Of a DNA stretch of 64,000 bases, positions 39,657-48,645 are shown piece by piece. The translations under genes were made by a program, and so were the position numbers. The stretch comes from Actinomyces bovis (GTDB lineage Bacteria > Actinomycetota > Actinomycetes > Actinomycetales > Actinomycetaceae): assembly GCF_900444995.1 (NCBI RefSeq), contig NZ_UAPQ01000007.1:1-64000 (forward strand), in the 5' to 3' direction. Positions within the stretch are counted from its first letter, which is position 1. Every line of letters begins with the position of its first letter. The notes beneath the pieces were generated by a model, which did no database searches, had not been told where the DNA came from, and was given only the letters and a program-made list of their open reading frames with translations.

Positions 39657-40370
39657 TCAGCTGTTTCTCGTAGGTGCTGCCGGGGTCGCGGTGCCGGGGA
39701 GTGTCCCCTGTCCCTGGGCGGCGAGAGTCTCCAGTAGATGGCGACGCCCCAGGCTGGCCACGCCGGTGGGCGAGAGTCGCACCAGCTGCCAGGGCGGCGC
39801 CAGGAGAATAAAGGTGTCTACGACGTCGCCCGGTTCCTCCCGCATACCTGTGCGCAACCAGGACTCAATAATCACCACGGTGTTGGAAACGTGCTGGGAC
39901 ACGGCCATGTTGACCCACAGCTCGGATACGGGCTCCTCTAGATGCGTGATGAAGCTCTGTACGAATTCCTCGGCGGTCTGCCGGAAGCGCTGGCGCAAAC
40001 GCCCGACGACGGCGGGTGAGCCGTGGTCGCCGAAGACGTGCTGGTAGATCTCCTGGTCCTCGCGGATGGTGTGCAGCACCTCCACATACAGGCCCCTCCA
40101 GGCGGTCACAAAATTGTCCGGCTCTTCCTCCAACAGGTTGCCCAGACGGTCCAGGTATGGGGTCAGCTTTTCCAGGAGGTAGCTGGCGAGCAGGTCAGCT
40201 GGTGAGGTGGCGTGGGCATAGAAGGCGGAGCGTGAGACTCCTGCTAGAGCGGTGAGTTCAGAGATGGCGACGGCGTCGACCGTGCGTTCCCGCCCCAGCC
40301 GGGCGGCAGCCTGAACCAGACTGCCGCGCACTCGCTGATAGCGCGGGTCATCCTGCGCGGTGCGTGGCAC
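39657..40370 (-). CDS. TetR-family transcriptional regulator, divergent from dmsA
   Basis: 237 residues from the GTG at 40370, chosen because GGAGGAGG lies just upstream. The frame continues to a TTG at 40457 without such a site. The N-terminal TetR helix-turn-helix is recognisable (AISELTALAGVSRSAFYAHA). The rest is a helical ligand-binding domain (residues ~75-200) with a low-complexity tail. It is divergent from the dimethyl-sulfoxide-reductase-type operon with 233 bp between the starts, so it may control that operon and itself. Confidence 0.85.
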   Translation of the reverse strand: MPRTAQDDPRYQRVRGSLVQAAARLGRERTVDAVAISELTALAGVSRSAFYAHATSPADLLASYLLEKLTPYLDRLGNLLEEEPDNFVTAWRGLYVEVLHTIREDQEIYQHVFGDHGSPAVVGRLRQRFRQTAEEFVQSFITHLEEPVSELWVNMAVSQHVSNTVVIIESWLRTGMREEPGDVVDTFILLAPPWQLVRLSPTGVASLGRRHLLETLAAQGQGTLPGTATPAAPTRNS

Positions 40371-40531
40371 TGGCGCCTCCTCCACTGGTTCCACCGGTAG
40401 GCCTGGACCTGCTTCCAGCAGGCCGTCACCAGAATACGCAAGCCGCCCGTACCTCAAAACACGGAACTAAGCCACTGACACCCCAGATCGACGTGGCGCC
40501 TTTTCCTTGCAATACCAACAAACATCAAAAC

Positions 40532-40553
40532 CTAAAGTACACCCGTCGTTTAG
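40532..40553. promoter_or_regulatory. imperfect palindrome between the TetR gene and dmsA
   Basis: CTAAAGTAC-ACCC-GTCGTTTAG has arms that match at 7 of 9 positions. It lies in the 233-bp divergent gap, 50 bp upstream of the dmsA start, and is a candidate operator for the TetR regulator. No clear FNR or NarL site is seen. Confidence 0.35.
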
Positions 40554-40603
40554 TTCTTTAGTCTTTACATGCATCTTTCCCATTGCCTCCAGAGGAGACC
40601 GCT

Positions 40604-43198
40604 ATGGCAGAGCCCGCAGCGTCCACTACCCCCAGCCAGACCGGACCCCGGCTGCGGCCACGGCGTCGTTCCTTCCTGGCCTGGTCCGGCGTAGCGGCCG
40701 GCACCACCGCACTTGTGGCCACCACCGATTTAGGCATGCCTGGCAGCGGCCCAGCCGCCGCAGCCGAGGTGGAAGGCATGGCGGAAGCAGATAAGACCGT
40801 CTGGTCCGCCTGCACCGTGAACTGCGGCTCCCGCTGCCCCTTGCGCCTGCAGGTCAAGGACGGCACCGTGGTGCGTGTTCTGCCGGACAACACCGGAGAC
40901 AACAACCTGGGCACGCAGACCGTGCGCGCCTGTGTGCGTGGCCGCTCCATTCGCCACCGCATCTACAACCCTGACCGCCTCAAGAAGCCGCTGCGCCGCA
41001 AAGCCGGCACCAAGCGCGGCGCTGGCGAATGGGAGGAGATCAGCTGGGAGGAAGCCCTCACAGAGATCGCCGAGAAAATGAAGGCGATCAAGCAGAAGCA
41101 CGGCAACGAGGCCTTCTACATCAACTACGGCACCGGCACCCTGGGCGCCACCATGGCCTGCTCCTGGCCGCCGGACCAGACTCCCTTCTCCCGCATGATG
41201 AACTGCTGGGGCGGCTACCTGGACCACTACTCCGACTACTCCACCACGGAGATCACCGCCGCCTACCCGTACTTCTACGGCGACTGGGTCTCCTCCAACT
41301 CCCTAGATGACGCCAAGAACTCCAAACTTCAGGTCTTTTTCGGCAACAACCCGCTGGAGACGCGCATGTCCGGCGGCGGACTGACTTTCGTCTCGCAGCA
41401 GACCCGCAAGGACTCCGGGGTACGCACGATCGTCGTAGACCCGCGTTACTCGGAGACGGCTGCGCTGCTGGCCGACGAGTGGGTGGCGGTGCGCCCGGGC
41501 ACGGATGCGGCGCTGATCGCCGGGATGATCCACGTGATGCTCAAGGAAAACCTGCACGACCAGGACTTCTTGGACCGCTACTGCCTGGGCTTCGATGAGC
41601 AGCACATGCCTGCTGGCGCCCCTGCCAATGCCTCTTACCGCTCCTATATTGAAGGCAAGGGCCCCGACGGCGTCGAGAAAACCCCCCAGTGGGCCGCGGA
41701 TATCTGTGGCGTCCCAGCCGACCAAATCACCCGCCTGGCCCGGGAAATCGCCGGCGCCAAGCCCTGCGCCATCAACCAGGGCTGGGGGCCGCAGCGCCAC
41801 GCCAACGGGGAGAACGAGGCCCGCGCGATCTTCCTGCTGGCCTGCGTAACCGGCAATATCGGTATTCCTGGCGGCGGCACCGGCGGACGCGAGGCCGCGC
41901 CTGGACTGTCGATTAAGAAGGTCTTCAACGCGGGCACCACTAACCCGCAGCCCCACATCATTTCCGTGTTCTCCTGGCTGGATGCCATCGACCACGGGGA
42001 GAAGATGACCACCTTCAACGCGGGGGTCTGCGAGAAGCCCAAGCCCGGGGTGCGCGCCGCCAAGGTGCCTATCGACGACGCCGGCAACCCCACGGATACC
42101 GCCCTGACTACCCCCATCAAGATGGTGTGGCAGTACGCGGGCAACTCGATCGTCAATCAGACCGGCGGGAACAACCAAAGTGTCGAGATCCTGCAGGATG
42201 ACACCAAGTGCGAGCTGATCGTGGTCTGCGATATCCAGATGACGGTCTCCGCCCGCTACGCCGACTACGTTCTGCCCGGCACCTCTGCCGCGGAGGAGTT
42301 TGACCTCCACCCCGGCGAAAACGCCAGCCCCATGGCTTACGGGATCATGTCCACTCAGGCGATCGAGCCGCTCTACGAGTGCCGCACTGTCTTTGACATT
42401 TGTGGCCAGCTCGCGGAGAAGCTCGGCACAGATGTTAAAGATGCCTACTACGAGGGCAAGGACCGTGAGGCTTGGCTGCGCGCCACCGTCGATGCTTCCC
42501 GCGAGAAGGACCCGGAGCTGCCCACTTATGACGAATGGGTGAAGATGGGCCTATACCGCCGCAATGTCGGCGCCGTGATTCCCTTGGAGGAGTTCCGCCA
42601 AGACCCGGAGGCCAACAAACTGGAGACGCCTTCGGGCAAGATCGAGATCTACTCCGAGCGCCTAGCCAAGATGGCGCAGAAGTGGACCTGGGACGAGTTC
42701 CGCACCCCGCTGGCCGGCGACCAACTCACCCCCCTACCTGAGTTCACTCCCACTTGGGAAGGCGCGCTGGAAGCACGCGAGTCGGATAAATACCCGCTAC
42801 AGATCATTGGCCACCACTACCGCCAGCGCACGCACTCCACCTACGGGAACGTGGACTGGATGCAAGAGGCGCACCACCAGTACTTGGCAATCAACCCGGT
42901 GGACGCAGCGCCACGTGGCATCAAGAACGGTGACCTGGTGTTTGCCTACAACGACCGCGGCACTATCCGTATTGAAGCGCGGGTGACTGAGCGCATCGTC
43001 CCGGGTGTGGTGGACCTACCCCAGGGGGCCTGGTTCAACCCGCAGCCCACCTCTGAGGTGGCGCCACCCAAGGGAGCCAATCCCAAGTACCCGGTGGACA
43101 TTAACGGCAGTGTGAACACGCTGACCTCCCTGCACCCGTCACCGCTAGCCAAGGGCAATGCGGTGCACACGACCACTGTCCAGGTAGTGAAGGCCTGA
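40604..43198 (+). CDS. dmsA: DmsA-type molybdopterin oxidoreductase catalytic subunit
   Basis: 864 residues from the ATG at 40604, with AGAGGAG upstream. The Tat signal is RRRSFLAWSG (residues 20-29). A [4Fe-4S] site follows with C70, C74, C78 and C110. Ser213 in HYSDYSTTEI is at the position of the serine that binds molybdenum in DMSO reductases. The C-terminal molydopterin-dinucleotide-binding domain begins at about residue 720. It would reduce S- or N-oxides outside the cytoplasm with electrons from quinol through DmsB and DmsC. The exact substrate is uncertain. Confidence 0.9.
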   Translation: MAEPAASTTPSQTGPRLRPRRRSFLAWSGVAAGTTALVATTDLGMPGSGPAAAAEVEGMAEADKTVWSACTVNCGSRCPLRLQVKDGTVVRVLPDNTGDNNLGTQTVRACVRGRSIRHRIYNPDRLKKPLRRKAGTKRGAGEWEEISWEEALTEIAEKMKAIKQKHGNEAFYINYGTGTLGATMACSWPPDQTPFSRMMNCWGGYLDHYSDYSTTEITAAYPYFYGDWVSSNSLDDAKNSKLQVFFGNNPLETRMSGGGLTFVSQQTRKDSGVRTIVVDPRYSETAALLADEWVAVRPGTDAALIAGMIHVMLKENLHDQDFLDRYCLGFDEQHMPAGAPANASYRSYIEGKGPDGVEKTPQWAADICGVPADQITRLAREIAGAKPCAINQGWGPQRHANGENEARAIFLLACVTGNIGIPGGGTGGREAAPGLSIKKVFNAGTTNPQPHIISVFSWLDAIDHGEKMTTFNAGVCEKPKPGVRAAKVPIDDAGNPTDTALTTPIKMVWQYAGNSIVNQTGGNNQSVEILQDDTKCELIVVCDIQMTVSARYADYVLPGTSAAEEFDLHPGENASPMAYGIMSTQAIEPLYECRTVFDICGQLAEKLGTDVKDAYYEGKDREAWLRATVDASREKDPELPTYDEWVKMGLYRRNVGAVIPLEEFRQDPEANKLETPSGKIEIYSERLAKMAQKWTWDEFRTPLAGDQLTPLPEFTPTWEGALEARESDKYPLQIIGHHYRQRTHSTYGNVDWMQEAHHQYLAINPVDAAPRGIKNGDLVFAYNDRGTIRIEARVTERIVPGVVDLPQGAWFNPQPTSEVAPPKGANPKYPVDINGSVNTLTSLHPSPLAKGNAVHTTTVQVVKA

Positions 43199-43211
43199 GG
43201 AGCGAAGAAAT

Positions 43212-43850
43212 ATGAGTGAGAGCTTCATCAGCAGCGGCGCCGATTACGGCTTCTACTTTGACCAGTCCCTGTGCACCGGCTGTAAGGCCTGCCAGGTTGC
43301 CTGCAAGGACAAACATGACCTGCCAGTAGGAGTGACCTGGCGGCGCGTCGTGGAGTACACGGGTGGCTCCTGGAAGATGGACGGCAACACCTTCACACCC
43401 AATGTCTTCAGCTACTACACCTCGGTTGCTTGCAACCACTGTGAGAACGCCGTGTGCATGGAGGTCTGCCCCACCACCGCCATGTCCAAGCGAGAAGATG
43501 GCACGGTGTATGTGGACCAGTCCAAGTGTGTGGGCTGCCGTTACTGCCAGTGGGCCTGTCCCTATGGCGCCCCCCAGTTGGACCCGCGCACGGGCCATAT
43601 GACCAAGTGCGACTTGTGCTACGACTACCGCTCCACCGGGCAGGCCCCGGCCTGTGTGTCTGCTTGTCCTTCCCGCGCCCTGGACTGGGGCCCGATTGAC
43701 GAGCTGCGCAAGAAGTACGGGGAGCAGGCGGGGATCGCCCCCTTGCCTGATCCTTCTCTTACCAAGCCCCATCTGGTCATCAAGCCGCACCGCGACGCCC
43801 AGAGCTGGGACAACGGCACCGGCACTATCGCGAACCCGGAGGAGATCTGA
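43212..43850 (+). CDS. dmsB: DmsB-type four-cluster ferredoxin subunit
   Basis: 212 residues with four cysteine groups: CTGCKACQVACKD (residues ~17-29), CNHCENAVCMEVCP, CVGCRYCQWACP and the CDLCYDYRSTGQAPACVSAC set, enough for four [4Fe-4S] clusters. It passes electrons from DmsC-bound quinol to the molybdenum subunit and travels with DmsA on the Tat pathway. It starts 13 bp after dmsA with GGAGCGAAGAA upstream and overlaps dmsC by one base. Confidence 0.95.
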   Translation: MSESFISSGADYGFYFDQSLCTGCKACQVACKDKHDLPVGVTWRRVVEYTGGSWKMDGNTFTPNVFSYYTSVACNHCENAVCMEVCPTTAMSKREDGTVYVDQSKCVGCRYCQWACPYGAPQLDPRTGHMTKCDLCYDYRSTGQAPACVSACPSRALDWGPIDELRKKYGEQAGIAPLPDPSLTKPHLVIKPHRDAQSWDNGTGTIANPEEI

Positions 43851-44863
43851 TGAACACCGCCGAACTGCCCATGATCCTGTTCACGGTGCTCGCCCAGATG
43901 TCGGTGGGAGCCTTCCTGACCCTGGGGGCTCTGCAGGTTGTGGGGCATCTACGCCATGACAAAACTTGGACCACTGACCGGGTGACCCGGGCCGCACTTT
44001 TCGCCGTCTGGCCCCTGCTGGTGCTGGGCTTCGCGGCGGCCTTCTTCCATCTGGGAGACCCCTTCCACGCCCTCAATACCTTTAGGAACTTCGGTTCTTC
44101 CTGGCTGAGCCGGGAGATTGTATTTGGGGTGCTTTACGGCGCCCTAGGTTTCGCCTGCACAGGCTTTGAATGGTTTGGTTGGGGCTCGCGCGGCACTCGC
44201 CAAGTCCTAGCCATCCTGACGGCGACGGCGGGCGTAGGCCTGCTGGTATCCATGATCCAGGTCTATTACTCGGTGCGCACAGTCCCGGCTTGGCATAACT
44301 CCAGCACCTGGCTGCTGTTCCTGGGCTCAGCGCTGCTGACTGGTCCACTGGCAGTGGCGGTGGCGCTGTTGTTCTCTTGGACTTCACAGCTCAAGCGCGA
44401 TGAGCACGGCACCAACTCCGGCTGGCGGCGTTTCTTGGACCTGCTGCGGGTGACTGAGGCTCGCCCTATGGACGCCCCCACCTCCAAACTCACCACGGTG
44501 GCCATCCAGCTGTGCGCTTTGCTCAGCCTGGTAGCGGCACTGGTCCTGCTGGTTACCTACCCGCTGCTCACGCAGCACCTAGCGCAGGGGAAGAACCCCG
44601 CCTCCGCGCATGTGCTGGGCTTGCTGACTGAGGGCAGTGCCCTCACCTGGCGCCTGCTCCTGTTGGCGCTGGTAGTGGTTTTGGTCAGCGGTGTCGCTTA
44701 TGTGCGCGCCAAGAACGCTGAACGTCCTTCTCACACACTCGTGTGGGTGCTGACGGCCGCCTTCGTGCTGGCGGTGGGAGGCGAGCTGCTAGGACGCGCG
44801 CTGCACTACGAGGGCTTATTCCACGTGGGCCTGAATACGCTGCAGGCGGGCCTGGGCGGCTGA
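43850..44863 (+). CDS. dmsC: DmsC-type membrane anchor subunit
   Basis: 337 residues with eight predicted membrane helices, starting with a short outward N-terminus (MNTAELPMILFTVLAQMSVG). It resembles the DmsC anchor family (ELPMI.FT near the start, GDPFHALNTFRNFGSSWLSRE after helix 2). It holds the quinol oxidation site and fixes DmsAB to the membrane. It starts within the dmsB stop (TGATG). At 337 residues it is slightly longer than the E. coli protein. Confidence 0.9.
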   Translation: MNTAELPMILFTVLAQMSVGAFLTLGALQVVGHLRHDKTWTTDRVTRAALFAVWPLLVLGFAAAFFHLGDPFHALNTFRNFGSSWLSREIVFGVLYGALGFACTGFEWFGWGSRGTRQVLAILTATAGVGLLVSMIQVYYSVRTVPAWHNSSTWLLFLGSALLTGPLAVAVALLFSWTSQLKRDEHGTNSGWRRFLDLLRVTEARPMDAPTSKLTTVAIQLCALLSLVAALVLLVTYPLLTQHLAQGKNPASAHVLGLLTEGSALTWRLLLLALVVVLVSGVAYVRAKNAERPSHTLVWVLTAAFVLAVGGELLGRALHYEGLFHVGLNTLQAGLGG

Positions 44864-44879
44864 ATCAGCCAGGAGAGCC

Positions 44880-45593
44880 ATGACCACCGATGACCAACTT
44901 GAGCGCTTTGCTGCCGCCTTATCCACCTTGGGCAGGTTGCAGCTGACGCCAGCTGATGACCAAAGCCGCACCGACGTCGTCGAGTTAGCTCCGCAGTGGC
45001 CGCTTACGGCTTGTCTGGAGGCTGACTCTGCCGCCGCGGAGTACTCGACGGCGGGGTGGGCGGAGCTGCAGGCCAGCGTCACTAGTGGTGAAGCGGGCTC
45101 CGTGGTTCATGCCGACCAGGATCGGGTCTACGGCATCAGTGCGAGCGCGGTGGTGCCCCCCTTTGAGTCGGTGCACCGTGACGAGGAGGGGCTGGTCTTT
45201 GACCGCCGCACTTTGGAGGTACGGCAGGCCTACCGGCGGCTGGGGCTGCACGCCCCCAAGCTGAACCGGGAGCCGGACGACCATCTGGGTCTGGAGTTGG
45301 ACTTCCTGGCCCAGTGCTGCGAGCGGGCCCTGGACTGCGCTGACCGAGGTGACGCCAGATTGCGCGAGGAGTACCTGAGCCTGGCGCGGGACTTCAGTTC
45401 TGTGCATCTCCTGGCCTGGGCGCCAGCGATACTGCAGCAGGCGGCGCAGGCAGCCCAGACTCACTGGCTGCGCGGGCTGGAGTTGCTGACCTTAGGCAGC
45501 GTGCTGGCCTGGGGGCAGGCACTGGGGCTGCCAAGTCCCGTGCAGAACGAGCAGGGCGAGTACCAGGTTATTCGGGGCCAACAGGAGTTCTGA
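44880..45593 (+). CDS. TorD/DmsD-type chaperone
   Basis: 237 residues from the ATG at 44880 with CAGGAGAG upstream. The C-terminal half shows the TorD/DmsD pattern: EPDDHLGLELDFLAQCCERA, then FSSVHLLAWAPAI, a helical protein that binds the twin-arginine leader of its molybdoenzyme and controls export until cofactor insertion. The N-terminal 60 residues are less conserved. Its place right after dmsC supports DmsA as the client. It is 6 bp upstream of the iron-sulfur gene. Confidence 0.85.
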   Translation: MTTDDQLERFAAALSTLGRLQLTPADDQSRTDVVELAPQWPLTACLEADSAAAEYSTAGWAELQASVTSGEAGSVVHADQDRVYGISASAVVPPFESVHRDEEGLVFDRRTLEVRQAYRRLGLHAPKLNREPDDHLGLELDFLAQCCERALDCADRGDARLREEYLSLARDFSSVHLLAWAPAILQQAAQAAQTHWLRGLELLTLGSVLAWGQALGLPSPVQNEQGEYQVIRGQQEF

Positions 45594-45599
45594 GAGGCC

Positions 45600-46706
45600 A
45601 TGGCAGCTAGGGACAAGCCTGACTCTGGGCGGGTACCTGGGGCTGGGCTTGGGTGCGGGTCGGAGACTGCAGGCGGACCTGGCTCTGCCTCTGGGCCCGC
45701 CTCTAAGTCTGCCCCAGACTCTAGGCCTGGGGAGATTGCTGCGCTGGTGCGGTGGTTCAGCGGGACCGATTTCCACGGCCCGGTGCTCTTGTGCTGTGCT
45801 GCGTGTGGCGAGCCGCCCGCGCCTGCTGAGGGCTTGCTCCTGCGCTGGAGCGCTTGTCTGGCACAGGCGCCACTGGCCCTGGCCCCGGCGCTGTTGGCAG
45901 CGGGCGCTACTGAAGTGCTGGTAGCCCACTGCCTCGCAGGTGGCGCATCTGCGGTGACGGAGCTATGCGAGCGTTGGGAGCAGTTGGCTCCTGGGTTGGT
46001 GCGCCGGCTCCCGGTGAGTGCTCCACGCGCACGCAGCTCAGCTCTGCGGCCTCTGTGGCGGCGCAGTAGCCCCATACTTAACGCCGCCGCGGTGCCGATC
46101 CCTCGGCGAATGCTGCTGGGGGGCCGAGTGGAGTTGCCCTTTGACGTCGACGGCGACGCGCAGGCGCTGCTGCTGGCGGCCCTGCGCGCGCTGGTGCGGG
46201 CGGGGCGCGTGTCTGATCCGGCTAGCGCCCTACAGGGCTTGCCTGCCGCAGGTAGGCATCTGGAGGCCACCGGCTGCAATCTGTGCGGGGTCTGCACACA
46301 TGCCTGCCCAGAGGGCGCTTTGCAGTTCGCCTTGGTGGGTCACAGCGCGGGGGCCACCCAGGGCTTGGTGCACGACCTGTCCGCTTGCCGCAGTTGCGGG
46401 CTTTGTCTACGCCAGTGCCCCACACAGGTGCTACGCGCTGCGGGCCCGGCTGAGCTGAGGGCGCTTTGGCAGGAGCCGCAGGAGGTGCTGGCGGCTGACA
46501 GCTCAGTCCTTTGTGAACGCTGCGGCAACCGCTTCGGCAGCGCTGCCGCGAGTGGGCCTGAGTCCCGGCGTCTGTGCCCTTTATGCACTACCCGTTTGCA
46601 TTCGCCTTTTGGGGCCTTGCCACCGCAGGCGGAGGCCTTTCTGCCTGCCGACGTCGTCGCCAAGATCCGGCGCGCGCAGAACGGTGACGCCAACAACCAG
46701 TTGTAG
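45600..46706 (+). CDS. iron-sulfur protein with two 4Fe-4S motifs and a zinc-ribbon-like tail
   Basis: 368 residues. The N-terminal ~210 residues are Ala/Leu-rich with scattered cysteines (VLLCCAACGEPP) and resemble no domain I can name. CNLCGVCTHACP and CRSCGLCLRQCP follow at about residues 224-235 and 262-273, a two-cluster ferredoxin. A CERCGN...CPLC ribbon is near the C-terminus. It is the last gene of the dms operon and may be an electron donor or a maturation factor for the reductase. No Tat or Sec signal is present, so it is probably cytoplasmic. Confidence 0.75.
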   Translation: MAARDKPDSGRVPGAGLGCGSETAGGPGSASGPASKSAPDSRPGEIAALVRWFSGTDFHGPVLLCCAACGEPPAPAEGLLLRWSACLAQAPLALAPALLAAGATEVLVAHCLAGGASAVTELCERWEQLAPGLVRRLPVSAPRARSSALRPLWRRSSPILNAAAVPIPRRMLLGGRVELPFDVDGDAQALLLAALRALVRAGRVSDPASALQGLPAAGRHLEATGCNLCGVCTHACPEGALQFALVGHSAGATQGLVHDLSACRSCGLCLRQCPTQVLRAAGPAELRALWQEPQEVLAADSSVLCERCGNRFGSAAASGPESRRLCPLCTTRLHSPFGALPPQAEAFLPADVVAKIRRAQNGDANNQL

Positions 46707-46729
46707 TACTACGGCAGCCGTAGTATGCT
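46701..46729 (+). promoter_or_regulatory. padR promoter with a perfect 19-bp palindromic operator
   Basis: TTGTAG (46701-46706) and TATGCT (46724-46729) are spaced by 17 bp, and the spacer is filled by TACTACGGC-A-GCCGTAGTA (46707-46725), a perfect palindrome. A PadR dimer bound there would block the promoter, so this is a likely autoregulatory operator. Confidence 0.65.
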
Positions 46730-46762
46730 TGTCGTACAACAGACATGCGAGAAAGAGACACC

Positions 46763-47101
46763 GTGATCAGCGCTGACGCCATCCGCGGTTACGTCGACCT
46801 GATGGTCCTCTCCTTGCTCCAACAACGCCCTTCTTACGCCTACGAGCTAGCCAAGACCATCACCGAGGTCTCCGCTGGCGAGTACACCATCAAACAGACC
46901 ACCCTCTACACCGCCCTGAAACGACTAGAGGCCTCCGGACTCACCGTGTCCTACGCGGACGTCTCCGAGTCCGGCAAACCCCGCACCTACTACCGCCTCA
47001 CCGCCCAGGGAACCACCTACCTGAGCCAGAAGCTCACCGAGTGGGAGGACACCAAGAACCTGGTGGACCGCTTTGCTAAGCCCCAGAAAGGAACCCCCTG
47101 A
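46763..47101 (+). CDS. PadR-family transcriptional regulator
   Basis: 112 residues from the GTG at 46763 (MISADAIRGYVDLMVLSLLQ). An in-frame ATG at 46745 is less like the family. The winged helix of PadR is clear: SYAYELAKTITEVSAG, TTLYTALKRLEASGL, and GKPRTYYRLTAQG for the wing. The C-terminal helix dimerises. The gene is preceded by a perfect palindrome in its promoter and overlaps the downstream membrane-protein gene by one base, the usual pairing of PadR-s1 regulators with DUF1700-like proteins. Confidence 0.9.
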   Translation: MISADAIRGYVDLMVLSLLQQRPSYAYELAKTITEVSAGEYTIKQTTLYTALKRLEASGLTVSYADVSESGKPRTYYRLTAQGTTYLSQKLTEWEDTKNLVDRFAKPQKGTP

Positions 47102-48168
47102 TGGACGCCATCGACACCTTCCTAGAGGCCATGTTCGCGCCCTACCCGGCGACGCCTCGTATGACGGAAGCCAAGGCGGAACTGCGAGCCATGATGGAGG
47201 ACGCCTACGCGGATGCCGTCACCTCCGGCAAGACCCACAATGAGGCGGTCGGCCAGGTCATCACGGATTTCGGCAATTTGGAGGAGCTCGCGCCCGTGCT
47301 CGGAATCCTCCCGGAGATTAGAGATGCACAAGCCGAGCAGCCACCAGCACCTCCCTCTAATGCGCCGGCCAGCCCCTCCTACGACGCTGGTGCCTGGCCG
47401 GTGGTCACGCTGCCTGAAGCTCAACAACTCGCGAAAGCCAAGCGCCAAACCGGCCCCCTCCTGGCAGCGGGTGTGTCCCTATGCGTGCTCGCGGCTATCC
47501 CGGTTACCCTAATCAGCGTGCTCGGCCCGATGGGCCTAGGCTGGTTTAGCAGCGACTCCAAAGCCTTTGCCTTAATGGTCCCGATGACGCTGATGATTGT
47601 CGCCTTTGCTGTCATGCTGCTGCTGCGCCGTCGTCAAGCTTTCGCTGGCATTGAGCACCTGGCAGAGGGGCGTTTTGTGCAGGACCCCATCGTCTCCTCC
47701 TGGGCTTCGCGGCTGCGCGTGGAACACGAAGGGACGCGCTCACGGGCACTGATGATTGCCGTCGGCCTGTGGATAATCTCAGCTATCCCCGTGATGACCT
47801 TCGCCGCTTTGAAAGAGCCAAACAGCACCCAGGACTTCACCGGCCTGGGGGTGGCCGGCACCCTCCTCCTAGTGGCGACTGGTTTGTACATCTTCCTGCC
47901 CGCCAATTGGGCGGCTTCCACCCACGAGTTGCTAAGCAAGCAGGGGCGTTCCCGCGTTGACGTGCCGGACTCGGAGGCCGACCGCGACCGGATTGTCGGC
48001 GTGATTGCAGCCATCTACTGGCCGGTGCCGGTGGTCGCGTATCTGATCTGGTCTTTCGGCTGGGATGCCTGGGAGCGCTCCTGGTTGATCTGGCCTATCG
48101 CAGGCATACTCTTTGGGGCGATCGCCGCGGGCATAGGCGCTTGGTCCTCCGGACGCCGCGCCAACTAA
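47101..48168 (+). CDS. permease-prefix-domain membrane protein paired with PadR
   Basis: 355 residues. The N-terminal ~75 residues (TFLEAMFAPYPATPRMTEAK, then VITDFGNLEELAPVLGI) form the permease-prefix/DUF1700-like helical domain. A Pro-rich linker and six membrane segments follow, in pairs at about 118-165, 222-265 and 305-350. Such proteins are co-transcribed with PadR regulators and are thought to sense or respond to membrane stress; no transport activity is established. The start overlaps the padR stop by one base. Confidence 0.8.
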   Translation: MDAIDTFLEAMFAPYPATPRMTEAKAELRAMMEDAYADAVTSGKTHNEAVGQVITDFGNLEELAPVLGILPEIRDAQAEQPPAPPSNAPASPSYDAGAWPVVTLPEAQQLAKAKRQTGPLLAAGVSLCVLAAIPVTLISVLGPMGLGWFSSDSKAFALMVPMTLMIVAFAVMLLLRRRQAFAGIEHLAEGRFVQDPIVSSWASRLRVEHEGTRSRALMIAVGLWIISAIPVMTFAALKEPNSTQDFTGLGVAGTLLLVATGLYIFLPANWAASTHELLSKQGRSRVDVPDSEADRDRIVGVIAAIYWPVPVVAYLIWSFGWDAWERSWLIWPIAGILFGAIAAGIGAWSSGRRAN

Positions 48169-48251
48169 GGCACCCCACCCCACCCTTTTGCGAGCGCAGC
48201 CAACAGATAAGCCCGCACAGGCTTGGCTGACCGCCGGGTATTGGGGGTGGC

Positions 48252-48293
48252 AAAGGCCCGGGTTCCAGGGACATCCTGGCAATCCGGGCCTTT
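48252..48293 (-). terminator. terminator of the tRNA cluster
   Basis: AAAGGCCCGG (48252-48261) and CCGGGCCTTT (48284-48293) form a 10-bp stem with an inner CCAGG/CCTGG pair. It begins three bases beyond the encoded CCA of the last tRNA in the leftward cluster. Confidence 0.8.
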
Positions 48294-48295
48294 CT

Positions 48296-48371
48296 TGGTG
48301 GCTCCGACCGGCGTCGATCCGGTGACCTTTCGATTTTCAGTCGAACGCTCTACCAACTGAGCTACAGAGCC
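48296..48371 (-). tRNA. tRNA-Phe (GAA), copy with encoded CCA
   Basis: Cloverleaf read on the minus strand: acceptor GGCTCTG/CGGAGCC, D arm AGCTCAGTTGGTAGAGC, anticodon loop CTGAAAA with anticodon GAA, T arm CCGGA-TCGACGC-CGG, discriminator A and an encoded CCA. It is 3' of a tRNA-Asp and followed at once by a terminator. Confidence 0.95.
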
Positions 48372-48419
48372 TGGATTTCCCCAATCTTGCCGCACTAGGG
48401 CGGCTTCGCAGGGAATCCG

Positions 48420-48493
48420 CGACCTTGACGGGACTTGAACCCGCGACCTCCGCCGTGACAGGGCGGCGCGCTAACCAACTGCGCCACAAGGCC
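48420..48493 (-). tRNA. tRNA-Asp (GTC), copy 1
   Basis: Acceptor GGCCTTG/CAAGGTC, anticodon loop CTGTCAC with anticodon GTC, T loop TTCAAGT and discriminator G. No CCA is encoded. It lies 48 bp upstream of the CCA-bearing tRNA-Phe. Confidence 0.95.
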
Positions 48494-48609
48494 ATATTCA
48501 GCAAGGGCTGACTCTACCGGACCCCCGCCACAAGTCAATCCGGGCCATCCCACACGGCCCGCGCCGCGGCGATTGCTGCGCTCGGCGCAAAGACCCCTGA
48601 AATATGACG

Positions 48610-48639
48610 AGGACCCGCACCTTGTGGGTGACGGGTCCT
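48610..48639 (-). terminator. terminator between the two Asp-Phe pairs
   Basis: AGGACCCGCACC and GGTG-A-CGGGTCCT pair through 12 bp with one bulge. It directly follows the second tRNA-Phe on the minus strand. Confidence 0.65.
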
Positions 48640-48645
48640 ACGTCG

